Assembly: GCA_903848935.1 (NCBI GenBank)
Contig: CAINHO010000050.1
Span: 1 to 64,000, forward strand
Direction of reading: 5' to 3'
Length of the DNA stretch: 64,000 nucleotides
Source of the DNA: an uncultured Pseudomonadota bacterium
GTDB lineage: Bacteria; Pseudomonadota; Gammaproteobacteria; Methylococcales; Methylomonadaceae
Position 1 is the stretch's first letter; each line of letters opens with the position of its first letter. The position numbers and the translations under genes are program-made. Positions 32,232 to 41,304 of the stretch are shown one piece after another. The notes under the pieces are model-generated. The model was not told the origin of the DNA, did not search any database, and saw only the letters and a program-made list of their open reading frames with translations.

Positions 32232-32716
32232 TTTTTCTCCAATGTTAAAAAGCGGTAAGTAAAATTAACTTTAATATCATCAATAATTCGTTCGCAAGCG
32301 ATTTCGTTCCAGTCGTTAAAATCGAATTCTGGAAAAAATGTGTCACCTTCAAATTCAGCTTCGATGTCCGTTAAATAAAGACGATTCGCTAATGGCAAAG
32401 CCCTTTCATAAAGTGTCGCGCCACCAATAATAAATAATTCTTCGCCATAATTTTGTGCTGCATTCAACGCGGTTTTGAGCGAATCAAAAACCAAGCAACC
32501 TTCTGGCTGATAATTGGGATTTTTGCTCAAAATTAGATTAGTGCGACCATCGAGCGGTTTACCGATAGACTCAAACGTTTTACGTCCCATTAAAATGGGC
32601 GCGTTCATGGTGAGAGTGCGAAAGCGTTTCAAATCGGCGGACAAATGCCACGGCATTTTATTGTCGCGACCAATAACGCGGTTTGCCGACATGGCGACGA
32701 TGAGTGATATTTTCAT
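32219..32716 (-). CDS. folA: Dihydrofolate reductase
   Basis: SLIVAMSANRVIGRDNKMPWHLSADLKRFRTLTMNAPILMGRKTFESIGKPL. Confidence 0.95.
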   Translation of the reverse strand: MKISLIVAMSANRVIGRDNKMPWHLSADLKRFRTLTMNAPILMGRKTFESIGKPLDGRTNLILSKNPNYQPEGCLVFDSLKTALNAAQNYGEELFIIGGATLYERALPLANRLYLTDIEAEFEGDTFFPEFDFNDWNEIACERIIDDIKVNFTYRFLTLEKKCNL

Positions 32717-32768
32717 TTAGTGTAGGATTCGTGCTTTGAAAAACGTTAATTTTACGGGATAAGAGCTT

Positions 32769-33731
32769 ATGAAAAAAATTTTAGTAGTATTTACAGGTGG
32801 CACGATTGGTTCGAGCGTTAATGATGGTGCGATTGATACGGACTCAAACACATCTTTTTTACTGTTAGCACAATTTAAACAGCGTTTTCCACAGGCTAAC
32901 GTGACCTTTACCACGCTGCAACCCTATCAAATGTTGAGTGAAAACTTGTCACCAAAAATTTGGACAACGCTAATTTTAGCGATTGAAAATGCAAATCCAC
33001 AAAACTACGACGGCATTGTTATCACGCACGGCACGGACACCTTGGCTTATACGGCGGCAGCGTTAGGATTTTATTTTCATGCACTCAACCTGCCGATTTT
33101 TTTGGTTTCAAGCCACTATCCGTTAAGTAATAAAAACGCGAATGGGCTGGATAATTTTAGTTTTGCTATTGAGAAAATTATAACTGAAAATTTAAGCGGT
33201 GTTTTTGTACCGTATCGCAATCCGGCCGCAAAATGGGTGGTCTTACATAAAGCCACACGCTTAATGTGTTCGCCGCAATTGAGCAGTGATTTTTTTAGTA
33301 TTGCCGACGCTAATACTGTTCCCAAAACGATTTTTAACGCGCCACTCAAAGCACAATTTTCAGAACGTATTTTGCTGATAAAACCTTATCCATCGCTGAA
33401 TTATGATTATTTTGATTTGACGAATGTGGAGGCTGTTTTGCATGATTTGTATCATTCAGGGACGGCTTGTACAACTGGACAAGGGAAGTCATTGCTGGCG
33501 TTTATAAAACGTTGCCAATCGCAAAATATCGCTGTTTATCTTGCCCCCGCGTTGAAGTCAACAAACGCTTATCAATCGACTCTTGAATTAGTAAATACAA
33601 GAGCGACGATGCTTTTTAATATGACAATTGAAGCGACTTTTGTGAAATTATCACTAGCTTATGGTAACTTTACCGGCGAAACGACGGTCGTTTCATTCAT
33701 GCAGCAAAATTTAGCTGGTGAATATATTTAA
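32769..33731 (+). CDS. L-asparaginase family protein
   Basis: KKILVVFTGGTIGSSV; IVITHGTDTLAYTAAAL. Confidence 0.85.
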   Translation: MKKILVVFTGGTIGSSVNDGAIDTDSNTSFLLLAQFKQRFPQANVTFTTLQPYQMLSENLSPKIWTTLILAIENANPQNYDGIVITHGTDTLAYTAAALGFYFHALNLPIFLVSSHYPLSNKNANGLDNFSFAIEKIITENLSGVFVPYRNPAAKWVVLHKATRLMCSPQLSSDFFSIADANTVPKTIFNAPLKAQFSERILLIKPYPSLNYDYFDLTNVEAVLHDLYHSGTACTTGQGKSLLAFIKRCQSQNIAVYLAPALKSTNAYQSTLELVNTRATMLFNMTIEATFVKLSLAYGNFTGETTVVSFMQQNLAGEYI

Positions 33732-33755
33732 CTTACTTTAAATCTGGAAATTAAG

Positions 33756-33941
33756 ATGTCTGCAATACTGGAAAAAATTTGCGAACCGAACGGCACAATT
33801 GTTTATCGCGTAACGGTGAAGTCCGCGAATGGCAGTGCGAAAATTGAAAATTTTGCACGGCTATTTGATGCTCAAAAACGCATCAGACAAATCGAAGAAG
33901 AAGGTTCGAAAAAAAATGTTACCGGCAATCACTATTCCTAA
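33756..33941 (+). CDS. Hypothetical small protein
   Basis: 61-aa ORF closely following asparaginase gene. Confidence 0.45.
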   Translation: MSAILEKICEPNGTIVYRVTVKSANGSAKIENFARLFDAQKRIRQIEEEGSKKNVTGNHYS

Positions 33942-33958
33942 AAATTGCTGATGCAATT

Positions 33959-33995
33959 ACGCCGCTTAATTCTTCAATTGAAGCGGCGTAATGTT
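33959..33995. terminator. Strong ~11-12-bp stem-loop between convergent genes
   Basis: ttacgccgctt-aattcttcaattg-aagcggcgtaa. Confidence 0.65.
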
Positions 33996-34018
33996 TTAAA
34001 GATTTTTTCGAGCGAAGC

Positions 34019-34414
34019 TTATTTGTGAGCTGCGTCGTAGATTTCTCTCATTTCTTTTACATAAGCTGCTGCTGCTTTAATTGCAACATTAGCTTCTGAC
34101 ATGTTGTCTTGGGTCGCCGCTTCACGCGCCGCCGCTAACTTGTCGTTCAATTTTTGACGTAAGCGTTCTGTTTGTTCATAACGAAATTCTTTTTGTAATT
34201 GACGTGCTTCAGAAACTGCTACAAGGAATGCCGCTTTGTCGCCTTTTTCAGCAATAGAAACTGCTTCTTCAATTTTTGCAGCCGTATTAGTTGCCGCTGT
34301 TTTTACTTCAGCATTTTTATCTTTGTGTTCTTCAGCTGCAAAAGATGGTGCAGAAACGGTTGCGAATGCAGCTACGATAGCAGTTGATAAAACAATTTTT
34401 TTAAACGTGTTCAT
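34019..34414 (-). CDS. Small exported all-helical protein (SmbP-like in composition)
   Basis: Sec signal peptide; helical Lys/Glu/Ala repeats. Confidence 0.55.
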   Translation of the reverse strand: MNTFKKIVLSTAIVAAFATVSAPSFAAEEHKDKNAEVKTAATNTAAKIEEAVSIAEKGDKAAFLVAVSEARQLQKEFRYEQTERLRQKLNDKLAAAREAATQDNMSEANVAIKAAAAYVKEMREIYDAAHK

Positions 34415-34590
34415 TGTATTCCTTGAATGAGAAAATGAAATTGAGGGTTATCTTTAAACCTACTAGAAAAGTCGGTTAAGAACGGGGCGCATTATAGGTT
34501 ATTTTTTTTGCTTTAGCGATTAGCAAACATTGGCTAAAAAACTAAATCTGCGTAGAATTCGCTACACCTTCCACTCAAACTGATTTTCTT

Positions 34591-35532
34591 ATGTCATTTA
34601 ACCCGCCATTTTTAAAACGCATTGTATTACCCGCGACGATTTTGTTGCTGGTAGTTATGTGTGTTTTTGGGCGTTTAACTGACACAGTAGTGATCGATTT
34701 AAGTAGTGGTTTTTCGCACCCGTTAGAAGGCTGGGATCATCTTGTCACGATGTTAGCAGTTGGAATTTGGGCGGCACAACTTCGCGGCAAGGCGATTTGG
34801 TTGTTACCGATGACATTTGTGAGCGTCATGAGTTTAGGTGGTATTTCAGGGGCGGTAAAATATCTGGCTGTGCCTAGCGCAGAAATTTTAATCGTTTTAT
34901 CGTGTTTAGTTTTTAGCATTTTAATTATTCGCAAAGTACGTTTTGATACCAAAATCAATGTTCTAATCGTGGCATTTTTTGCCTTTTTTCACGGTTACGC
35001 CCACGGAGCAGAAATTTCTGCATCGGCAAGTTTAATTTCTTACACGCTCGGTTTCATGGTGGCAACGTTACTTTTGCACGGCGCAGGAATTTTGGTCGCA
35101 AAAGTAATTTTACTTTTCATTACGTTTTTTATTACACAAACGTTAAATGTTGTTGTTCCAACCGAATCAGCCAGAACCGTCACTGCAAGTTATTTACAAA
35201 TTGCAGAAAAAACATTCGAGCAACGTGAAACTCAATCTGTTGAAAAACCGCCAGCAATAATGTCGCCGCCGATTTATGCTATTTTACCAATTTTTGAACC
35301 GCACAAAACATATTTCGTTTTATGTGTACTGTTACTTTTGTTTTATATTTCGCAATTCTTTTGCTACGTTTTTTATCCAAAACAACATTGTGATTTTGTT
35401 TTGTTCCTCGCTCGTTGTTTCAAAAATTCGCTTCATTCCTTCGTTTTGCCTAAAACGCTTTCGCGTTTAAATCAATTTTTCTTTTCTCAATTCAAATTCC
35501 AAGGAGATTTTTATGTGTATTCGTTTGTCTAA
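34591..35532 (+). CDS. HupE/UreJ-like membrane protein with unusual C-terminal extension
   Basis: SGFSHPLEGWDHLVTMLAVGIWAAQLRGKAIWLLPMTFV; AFFAFFHGYAHGAEI; LLHGAGI. Confidence 0.75.
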   Translation: MSFNPPFLKRIVLPATILLLVVMCVFGRLTDTVVIDLSSGFSHPLEGWDHLVTMLAVGIWAAQLRGKAIWLLPMTFVSVMSLGGISGAVKYLAVPSAEILIVLSCLVFSILIIRKVRFDTKINVLIVAFFAFFHGYAHGAEISASASLISYTLGFMVATLLLHGAGILVAKVILLFITFFITQTLNVVVPTESARTVTASYLQIAEKTFEQRETQSVEKPPAIMSPPIYAILPIFEPHKTYFVLCVLLLLFYISQFFCYVFYPKQHCDFVLFLARCFKNSLHSFVLPKTLSRLNQFFFSQFKFQGDFYVYSFV

Positions 35533-35680
35533 AATTTTAGCGTTGTTTTTACTTTCACCTTCGTTTGCTCATGCACATTCGATGGCATTTACCGCGATTG
35601 ATTGGAATAGTGTCATTGCTATACGTCGCAGGAATTCTATTTACACAAGTTGTTTATTTGGCAAATTGTCTTCGATTTAA
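35513..35680 (+). CDS. Short exported ORF (55 aa), ambiguous; overlaps an alternative-frame TM ORF
   Basis: AAGGAG 6-7 nt upstream of ATG; MCIRLSKILALFLLSPSFAHAHSMAF signal peptide. Confidence 0.35.
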   Translation: MCIRLSKILALFLLSPSFAHAHSMAFTAIDWNSVIAIRRRNSIYTSCLFGKLSSI

Positions 35681-35693
35681 GTAAATAAAAATT

Positions 35694-36482
35694 ATGGACG
35701 CAACAAAAACGACTTTTACTGGTTATCCGATTTTTCAACCGTCAAAACAAGAGCTGAAAAATGCACGTTTTCGTGGGGGTTTGATACTGGCTACGATGGT
35801 GATTTTACACGGTGTAATCGCGTTTGAATTGGCAAATACGCCAAAAGATGAACCCAAAAACCCACTGATAATTATGGAAGTGGCAATGGTTGTTTTGCCA
35901 AAACCTGTAATTAAAGAGCCATCACCTGCACCACCCGTTGTGAAACCTGTGGTAAAAAAAGAAATCGTGAAACCCAAACCAATTGTTAAACCAGTGCCTG
36001 TGAAACAAATCACACCACCAAAACCCGTTTTACAACCGAAAATTTTAACAACAGCTTCTGAAAATGCCGAGGTAAACATTCCAAAATTTGAAGCCGCACC
36101 CGTTTATACGCCGCCTGTACCTGTTCAAACGGTGGCAAAACCTGTCGCGCAACCTGCCGCAACGACTTCGGAAAATACGGAAAGTTCTGCGAATTCAGGC
36201 GGCACTTGTGAAAACTGTGCCAGCATCGAAAAACGTCTGCAACGTCGTTATGCGCGACGCAATTTTACAGGTTCGGTGTCTTTTACATTCACAATCGGCG
36301 AAGACGGCAAAGTTCAAAATGCAACGTTTAAAAATGCTGAACCTGCGGATATGTTCGACGATGAAGTCATTTCTGAAATCAAAGAAAGTTTGATGGAAAT
36401 GGAATTTGACCCAAAAATCGTAGGCGGCAAAGCAATGAGTTTCAAAGGCAATAAAACTATTAAATTTCAACCTTCTAAATAA
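35694..36482 (+). CDS. tonB: TonB-like energy transducer
   Basis: N-terminal TM, Pro/Lys spacer, C-terminal FTGSVSFTFTIGEDGKVQNATF. Confidence 0.82.
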   Translation: MDATKTTFTGYPIFQPSKQELKNARFRGGLILATMVILHGVIAFELANTPKDEPKNPLIIMEVAMVVLPKPVIKEPSPAPPVVKPVVKKEIVKPKPIVKPVPVKQITPPKPVLQPKILTTASENAEVNIPKFEAAPVYTPPVPVQTVAKPVAQPAATTSENTESSANSGGTCENCASIEKRLQRRYARRNFTGSVSFTFTIGEDGKVQNATFKNAEPADMFDDEVISEIKESLMEMEFDPKIVGGKAMSFKGNKTIKFQPSK

Positions 36483-36494
36483 TTAGGAACAAAA

Positions 36495-37145
36495 ATGACC
36501 GATTCAATTACCCATTTCGTTATCGATGCGACATTTGACATTTTGATACTTTTCTCTGTGCTGACGTGGACTATGATTTTTTACAAAATTTGGCAATTTA
36601 TGGCGAATAATCGTAATAACAACGTATTTAGCGAAGCGTTTTGGAATGCTCAAAATATGGAACAAGCGAAACGTTTGCCCGATGATATTTTCAAAGGTAC
36701 GCAATCGCATTTGGCGTATGAAGGACTGTTTTGGCTCGATGAATATCAACGTTTGCGCGGCAAAAATTTCAAATATGCAGGCAATCCAAACGAATTACTG
36801 GAACACGCTTTGCGTGGACAATTGCAAAAAGAACAACATACGCTTGAAAGCGGTTTAACCTTGCTAGCGAGTATTGGCAGCACCGCGCCGTTTGTGGGTT
36901 TATTCGGAACGGTGATGGGAATTATGCACGCGATGCACGATATTACGGCAAGCGGTTCAACTAGTTTGGACGTTGTCGCTGGGCCAATTGGTGACGCGCT
37001 CGTTGCAACGGCAATCGGTATCGCCGTCGCAGTCCCCGCTGTGTTAGCGTACAACTTCTTTTTGCGTCGGGTGAAATTGCAACGTCAACAATTAGAAAGT
37101 TTTGTCGCGCATTTCTTGCTCGTCGCTGATTTGCCAACAGATTAG
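36495..37145 (+). CDS. exbB: ExbB (MotA/TolQ/ExbB proton channel)
   Basis: LLASIGSTAPFVGLFGTVMGIMHAM; GPIGDALVATAIGIAVAVPAVLAYNFF. Confidence 0.93.
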   Translation: MTDSITHFVIDATFDILILFSVLTWTMIFYKIWQFMANNRNNNVFSEAFWNAQNMEQAKRLPDDIFKGTQSHLAYEGLFWLDEYQRLRGKNFKYAGNPNELLEHALRGQLQKEQHTLESGLTLLASIGSTAPFVGLFGTVMGIMHAMHDITASGSTSLDVVAGPIGDALVATAIGIAVAVPAVLAYNFFLRRVKLQRQQLESFVAHFLLVADLPTD

Positions 37146-37154
37146 GAGATTAAA

Positions 37155-37565
37155 ATGGCTTTTAAACCACAATCCGAAGACGAAAGCGCGATGAGTGAAA
37201 TCAACGTCACACCGCTGGTGGATGTGATGTTAGTGTTAGTGATTATTTTGCTCGTGACCGCGCCATTGTTAACGCAATCCGTGCAAGTGAAATTACCCAA
37301 AACAACTGAAACTATTGCCGATACGAAACAACAACCGTTACAACTTGGCATCGATTCGCAAGGCTCAATTACGCTGAACAAAAATCCGATTTCAAATTTA
37401 GGTGCGTTGGAAACGGCGTTGAAATCTGAATTTGCGAAGGATGCCGAAATCGGTGTGCATTTGTATGCTGACCAAGCGGTGGTTTATGCAAAGGTCGCTG
37501 AAGTGATGGCAACGGTGCAACACGCGGGAATTTCTAAAATCGCGTTTGTGAGTATTGAGCAATGA
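37155..37565 (+). CDS. exbD: ExbD
   Basis: MSEINVTPLVDVMLVLVIILLVTAPLL. Confidence 0.93.
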   Translation: MAFKPQSEDESAMSEINVTPLVDVMLVLVIILLVTAPLLTQSVQVKLPKTTETIADTKQQPLQLGIDSQGSITLNKNPISNLGALETALKSEFAKDAEIGVHLYADQAVVYAKVAEVMATVQHAGISKIAFVSIEQ

Positions 37566-38617
37566 AGTTAATCAGCTTTTTATTTTTATTTACTTTCGCT
37601 CAAATTAGTTTCGCACACGACCCAGGTTTAAGTTCTGCTGAAGTTGTTTTGAACGAAAAAGGCGTTGATGTTTCAATTACTTTCGCCTTGCAAGACACCG
37701 AAGCGTTTGCGCCGATGGATAACGATGGCGATGCAGAAGTTAGCAATGAAGAACGTGAAGCATCAAAACCTGAAGTTGCTGCGTTAATTGCAAAAGAATT
37801 AGAAGTTACGCTCAATAATCAAAACGTCAAACCTGTAAAAGCAGGTGACGTAACGTTTGACGCACAAAACAACGCCCACATTTCGTTTCATTACGAACCT
37901 GCTGCGACCAGTTTGAAAATGCAGTTATTGTTTTTGAATAAATTGCCCGACGGTCATAAACAAGTTGTCACGATTAAAGATGCCGCTGGAAAAAATCTCA
38001 GCGAAAAAATGCTCACCCAACAAGATAACGTCATCGAATTAAATTTAGCCGCTGGCGAAAGTTCGTCGATGTTCAAAGATTTTTTTGTGCTTGGCGTTGA
38101 ACACATTTTGACAGGTTATGACCATTTACTATTTTTATTTGCCTTGCTGATTGTGACGCACCGTTTTTGGTCAGCATTCGGAATTATCACGTTTTTTACC
38201 ATCGCGCATTCCATCACGCTTGCAATCGCAGGAATGAATTTAGTCACCATTCCCAGCACAATTATTGAACCGTTAATTGCCGCGTCGATTGTTTATGTTG
38301 GTTTAGAAAATCTCATCGTTAAAGAACCTAAAGGCAGAAAATATCTGACGTTCGCATTCGGTTTGATTCACGGTTTTGGCTTTGCGGCGGTGTTACAAGA
38401 AATGAACATCTCCAGCATCGAAACGGGGATTTTAGTGCCATTATTTTCATTCAATTTGGGTGTTGAAACGGGGCAGTTAATTGTGACGACTATTTCGTTA
38501 CCCATCATTTGGTGGTTGCACACAAAACCACTCATCGAAAAATACTTCGTGCCAATTTCATCGGTATTTGTGTGTTTAGCAGGTGGATTCTGGTTAATTG
38601 AACGCACGATTTTATAA
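37562..38617 (+). CDS. HupE/UreJ_2-type membrane protein with periplasmic EF-hand-like loop
   Basis: MDNDGDAEVSNEERE; LGVEHILTGYDHLLFLFALLIV; AHSITLAIA; GLIHGFGFA. Confidence 0.85.
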   Translation: MKLISFLFLFTFAQISFAHDPGLSSAEVVLNEKGVDVSITFALQDTEAFAPMDNDGDAEVSNEEREASKPEVAALIAKELEVTLNNQNVKPVKAGDVTFDAQNNAHISFHYEPAATSLKMQLLFLNKLPDGHKQVVTIKDAAGKNLSEKMLTQQDNVIELNLAAGESSSMFKDFFVLGVEHILTGYDHLLFLFALLIVTHRFWSAFGIITFFTIAHSITLAIAGMNLVTIPSTIIEPLIAASIVYVGLENLIVKEPKGRKYLTFAFGLIHGFGFAAVLQEMNISSIETGILVPLFSFNLGVETGQLIVTTISLPIIWWLHTKPLIEKYFVPISSVFVCLAGGFWLIERTIL

Positions 38618-38637
38618 AAATAATAAATGAGGAAATT

Positions 38638-40830
38638 ATGAAAAAAAATCATCCTTTTAAATTGACTCTGTTATCACTGGCGATTTTGGCAAGTTGCTCG
38701 GCTTACGCACACGCCGAATATACCGAAGCAGAAAAAGAAATTACGGCAACTGACAATGATTCAACCAAAAAATCTAAAAAAGTAAAAAAATCAAAATCCG
38801 CAAAAAAAGACAATGAACCTGTTGAATTTGACGATATGGTCATTACCCAACGTGCCGATTCATTGGTTGGAATTGCTGCCAGTGCGTCACAAGGTAACGT
38901 CGGACAAGAACAATTAAAATATCGTCCTGTCACGCGCCCAAGTGAAGTGCTAGAAACCGTCCCTGGTTTGATTTCAAGCCAACACAGCGGCGAAGGTAAA
39001 GCCAGCCAGTATTATTTGCGTGGTTTTAATTTAGATCATGGCACAGATTTTTTAACGCAAGTTGACGGCGTGCCTGTGAATTTACCATCGCATTCGCATG
39101 GTCAAGGTTGGATGGATACCAACTTTTTAATTCCTGAAATGATTAAAACCATCGGCTATCAAAAAGGAAATTATTATGCAGATACTGGCGATTTTTCGAG
39201 TGCAGGCTCGGCAAACATTCAGTATTTTAGTGATTTACCTGAACACACAGTGAAATTTACAGGCGGTAGCTTTGATTATTATCGTGGTGTTGTGATGGGA
39301 TCGCAAAAAGTCGGTGACGGTAATTTAGCGTATGCGGGTGAAACCGTTCACAACGGTGGCCCTTGGACGGTTAGCAACGATTACATGAAATTCAACGGCG
39401 TTTTAAAATACAGCGAAGAACACGGGAATCATGGTTGGAGTGTAACAGGCATGGCGATGGAAGCGGATTGGAATTCAACCGACCAAATTCCTATGCGGGC
39501 TGTCACTGACGGTACAATTAGCCGTTTTGGCAATATCGACCCAACGGATGGCGGCGCGAGTCAACGGTATAGTTTAACATCTGAATGGCATCGTCAAGAT
39601 AAAGACAGCAAGACACAAATCATGACTTATGGTTTGTACACAAAACTCAATTTATTCTCAAATTTTACTTATTTCATGAATGATCCTGTTAATGGCGATC
39701 AATTTGGACAACCCGATGAGCGGTTTGTCACTGGTTCAAAAGCGACTCACACGATTTTTCATAAATTAGGGCGATTTGATTCTGAAAGTACCTTTGGTTT
39801 GCAGTTTCGTAACGACAATATCAATAACGCTTTGTTGAAAACGAAAGCACAACAAGTTTTAGGAATCACTCGAAAAGATACCATTTGGCAAAGCAGTTTA
39901 AGCCCGTATTTTGACAACAAAACAACGTGGACAAATTGGCTCAAGACAGATTTAGGATTACGTTTCGATGGTTATCGTTTTAATGTGTCAAAAAGTAATC
40001 AAGCGGCAAATGATGGTACTGTCTACGATGGATTAGTCAGTCCAAAACTGGGCATGGTGTTTGGTCCTTGGGCTGAAACGGAGTTTTATTTAAACGGTGG
40101 TTTAGGTTTTCACAGTAACGATGCACGCGGTGTAAATACGACCGTTGACCCTTTAACTGGTAAGGCAACGGATAGTGATGGAAATCCAATTCAAAAAGCT
40201 GTTCCTTTAGCGAGGACTTACGGTGCAGAAGTAGGTATGCGTAGTAACTGGATTAAAGGCTTAAACAGTACCTTAGCAATTTGGTGGCTTGATATTGATT
40301 CAGAACTTATTTTTGCAGGCGATGCGGGAACGACGGAAGCCAGTCATCCTAGCCGTCGTTACGGGATTGAATCGGCGAACTATTATTCGCCAACCGAATG
40401 GCTTACGTTTGATGCTGATTTGAGTTTCTCAAAAGCACGTTTTCAAGGTCATCCAGTGGAAGGCAATTATATTCCTGGCTCAGTTGAAACTGTTATTGCG
40501 TCTGGAGCAACATTCCATGATGTATTTGGTGGATTTTATGGTGGTCCTCGATTACGTTATTTTGGTCCGCGTGCTTTGATTGAAGACAATAGCGTGCGTT
40601 CAAAAGAAACAATGATGCTTTCTGCGATGGTCGGCTATGAGTTCAATAAACATTGGAAACTGCAAGGTGAGCTTTTCAATTTGCTAAACAGAAAGGACAG
40701 CGGCATTGACTACTACTACGGCTCATGTTTAAAAACTGATGCAAGTTGTCCAGCAGGCGGTAATCAAGATATTCATTTTCACCCCGTCGAACCATTAAGT
40801 TTTAGAATGACGTTATCGACCAGCTTTTAA
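38638..40830 (+). CDS. TonB-dependent outer-membrane receptor
   Basis: Signal peptide, plug domain (RPSEVLETVPGLISSQHSGEGKASQYYLRGFNLDHGTDFLTQVDGVPVN), C-terminal beta-barrel ending in F. Confidence 0.93.
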   Translation: MKKNHPFKLTLLSLAILASCSAYAHAEYTEAEKEITATDNDSTKKSKKVKKSKSAKKDNEPVEFDDMVITQRADSLVGIAASASQGNVGQEQLKYRPVTRPSEVLETVPGLISSQHSGEGKASQYYLRGFNLDHGTDFLTQVDGVPVNLPSHSHGQGWMDTNFLIPEMIKTIGYQKGNYYADTGDFSSAGSANIQYFSDLPEHTVKFTGGSFDYYRGVVMGSQKVGDGNLAYAGETVHNGGPWTVSNDYMKFNGVLKYSEEHGNHGWSVTGMAMEADWNSTDQIPMRAVTDGTISRFGNIDPTDGGASQRYSLTSEWHRQDKDSKTQIMTYGLYTKLNLFSNFTYFMNDPVNGDQFGQPDERFVTGSKATHTIFHKLGRFDSESTFGLQFRNDNINNALLKTKAQQVLGITRKDTIWQSSLSPYFDNKTTWTNWLKTDLGLRFDGYRFNVSKSNQAANDGTVYDGLVSPKLGMVFGPWAETEFYLNGGLGFHSNDARGVNTTVDPLTGKATDSDGNPIQKAVPLARTYGAEVGMRSNWIKGLNSTLAIWWLDIDSELIFAGDAGTTEASHPSRRYGIESANYYSPTEWLTFDADLSFSKARFQGHPVEGNYIPGSVETVIASGATFHDVFGGFYGGPRLRYFGPRALIEDNSVRSKETMMLSAMVGYEFNKHWKLQGELFNLLNRKDSGIDYYYGSCLKTDASCPAGGNQDIHFHPVEPLSFRMTLSTSF

Positions 40831-40834
40831 GTAA

Positions 40835-40867
40835 TAAAAAAGGCGTGATAATTTCACGCCTTTTTTA
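40835..40867. terminator. Bidirectional terminator
   Basis: aaaaaaggcgtga-taatt-tcacgcctttttt. Confidence 0.8.
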
Positions 40868-40890
40868 CTCGTAAATCTCAATTTAATTTT

Positions 40891-41145
40891 TTATTTGAAA
40901 CTGATTTCCAGTGCTTCTAACGCATGGACACAATCGGGCGTAGCTTGTAATTCAGTGTTACCCGACTCGCCGCGACATTCCGTATTTTTTGTTTGTGCAG
41001 CTTTTATGTTTGCTGTGTACCAGCCGACACTTTTTGCCTCGTCAGATTTTGAGCCTGCAATGCCCACTTGTTGAAATGCAATAATAGTCGTCAATGCAGA
41101 AACAGCTGCAGCAATAATAATTTGGTTTTTGCTTAATTTTTTCAT
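40891..41145 (-). CDS. Small exported protein with EexN-like motif
   Basis: VGWYTANIKAAQTKNTECRGESGNTELQATPDCVHALEA. Confidence 0.55.
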   Translation of the reverse strand: MKKLSKNQIIIAAAVSALTTIIAFQQVGIAGSKSDEAKSVGWYTANIKAAQTKNTECRGESGNTELQATPDCVHALEALEISFK

Positions 41146-41304
41146 TTTTTATCTCACAGTTAGAATATTGAAATTGATTCGCTCAACTCTTGTGAGCGAC
41201 AACTCACAAGTTGTATTTAGTTTAATCACAACTTCACCGTTTGAAAATGTGGCAAATTGTCGCGCGACACTTTGTCACGCGGCAATTTGTCGCAGTTTGA
41301 GCGA

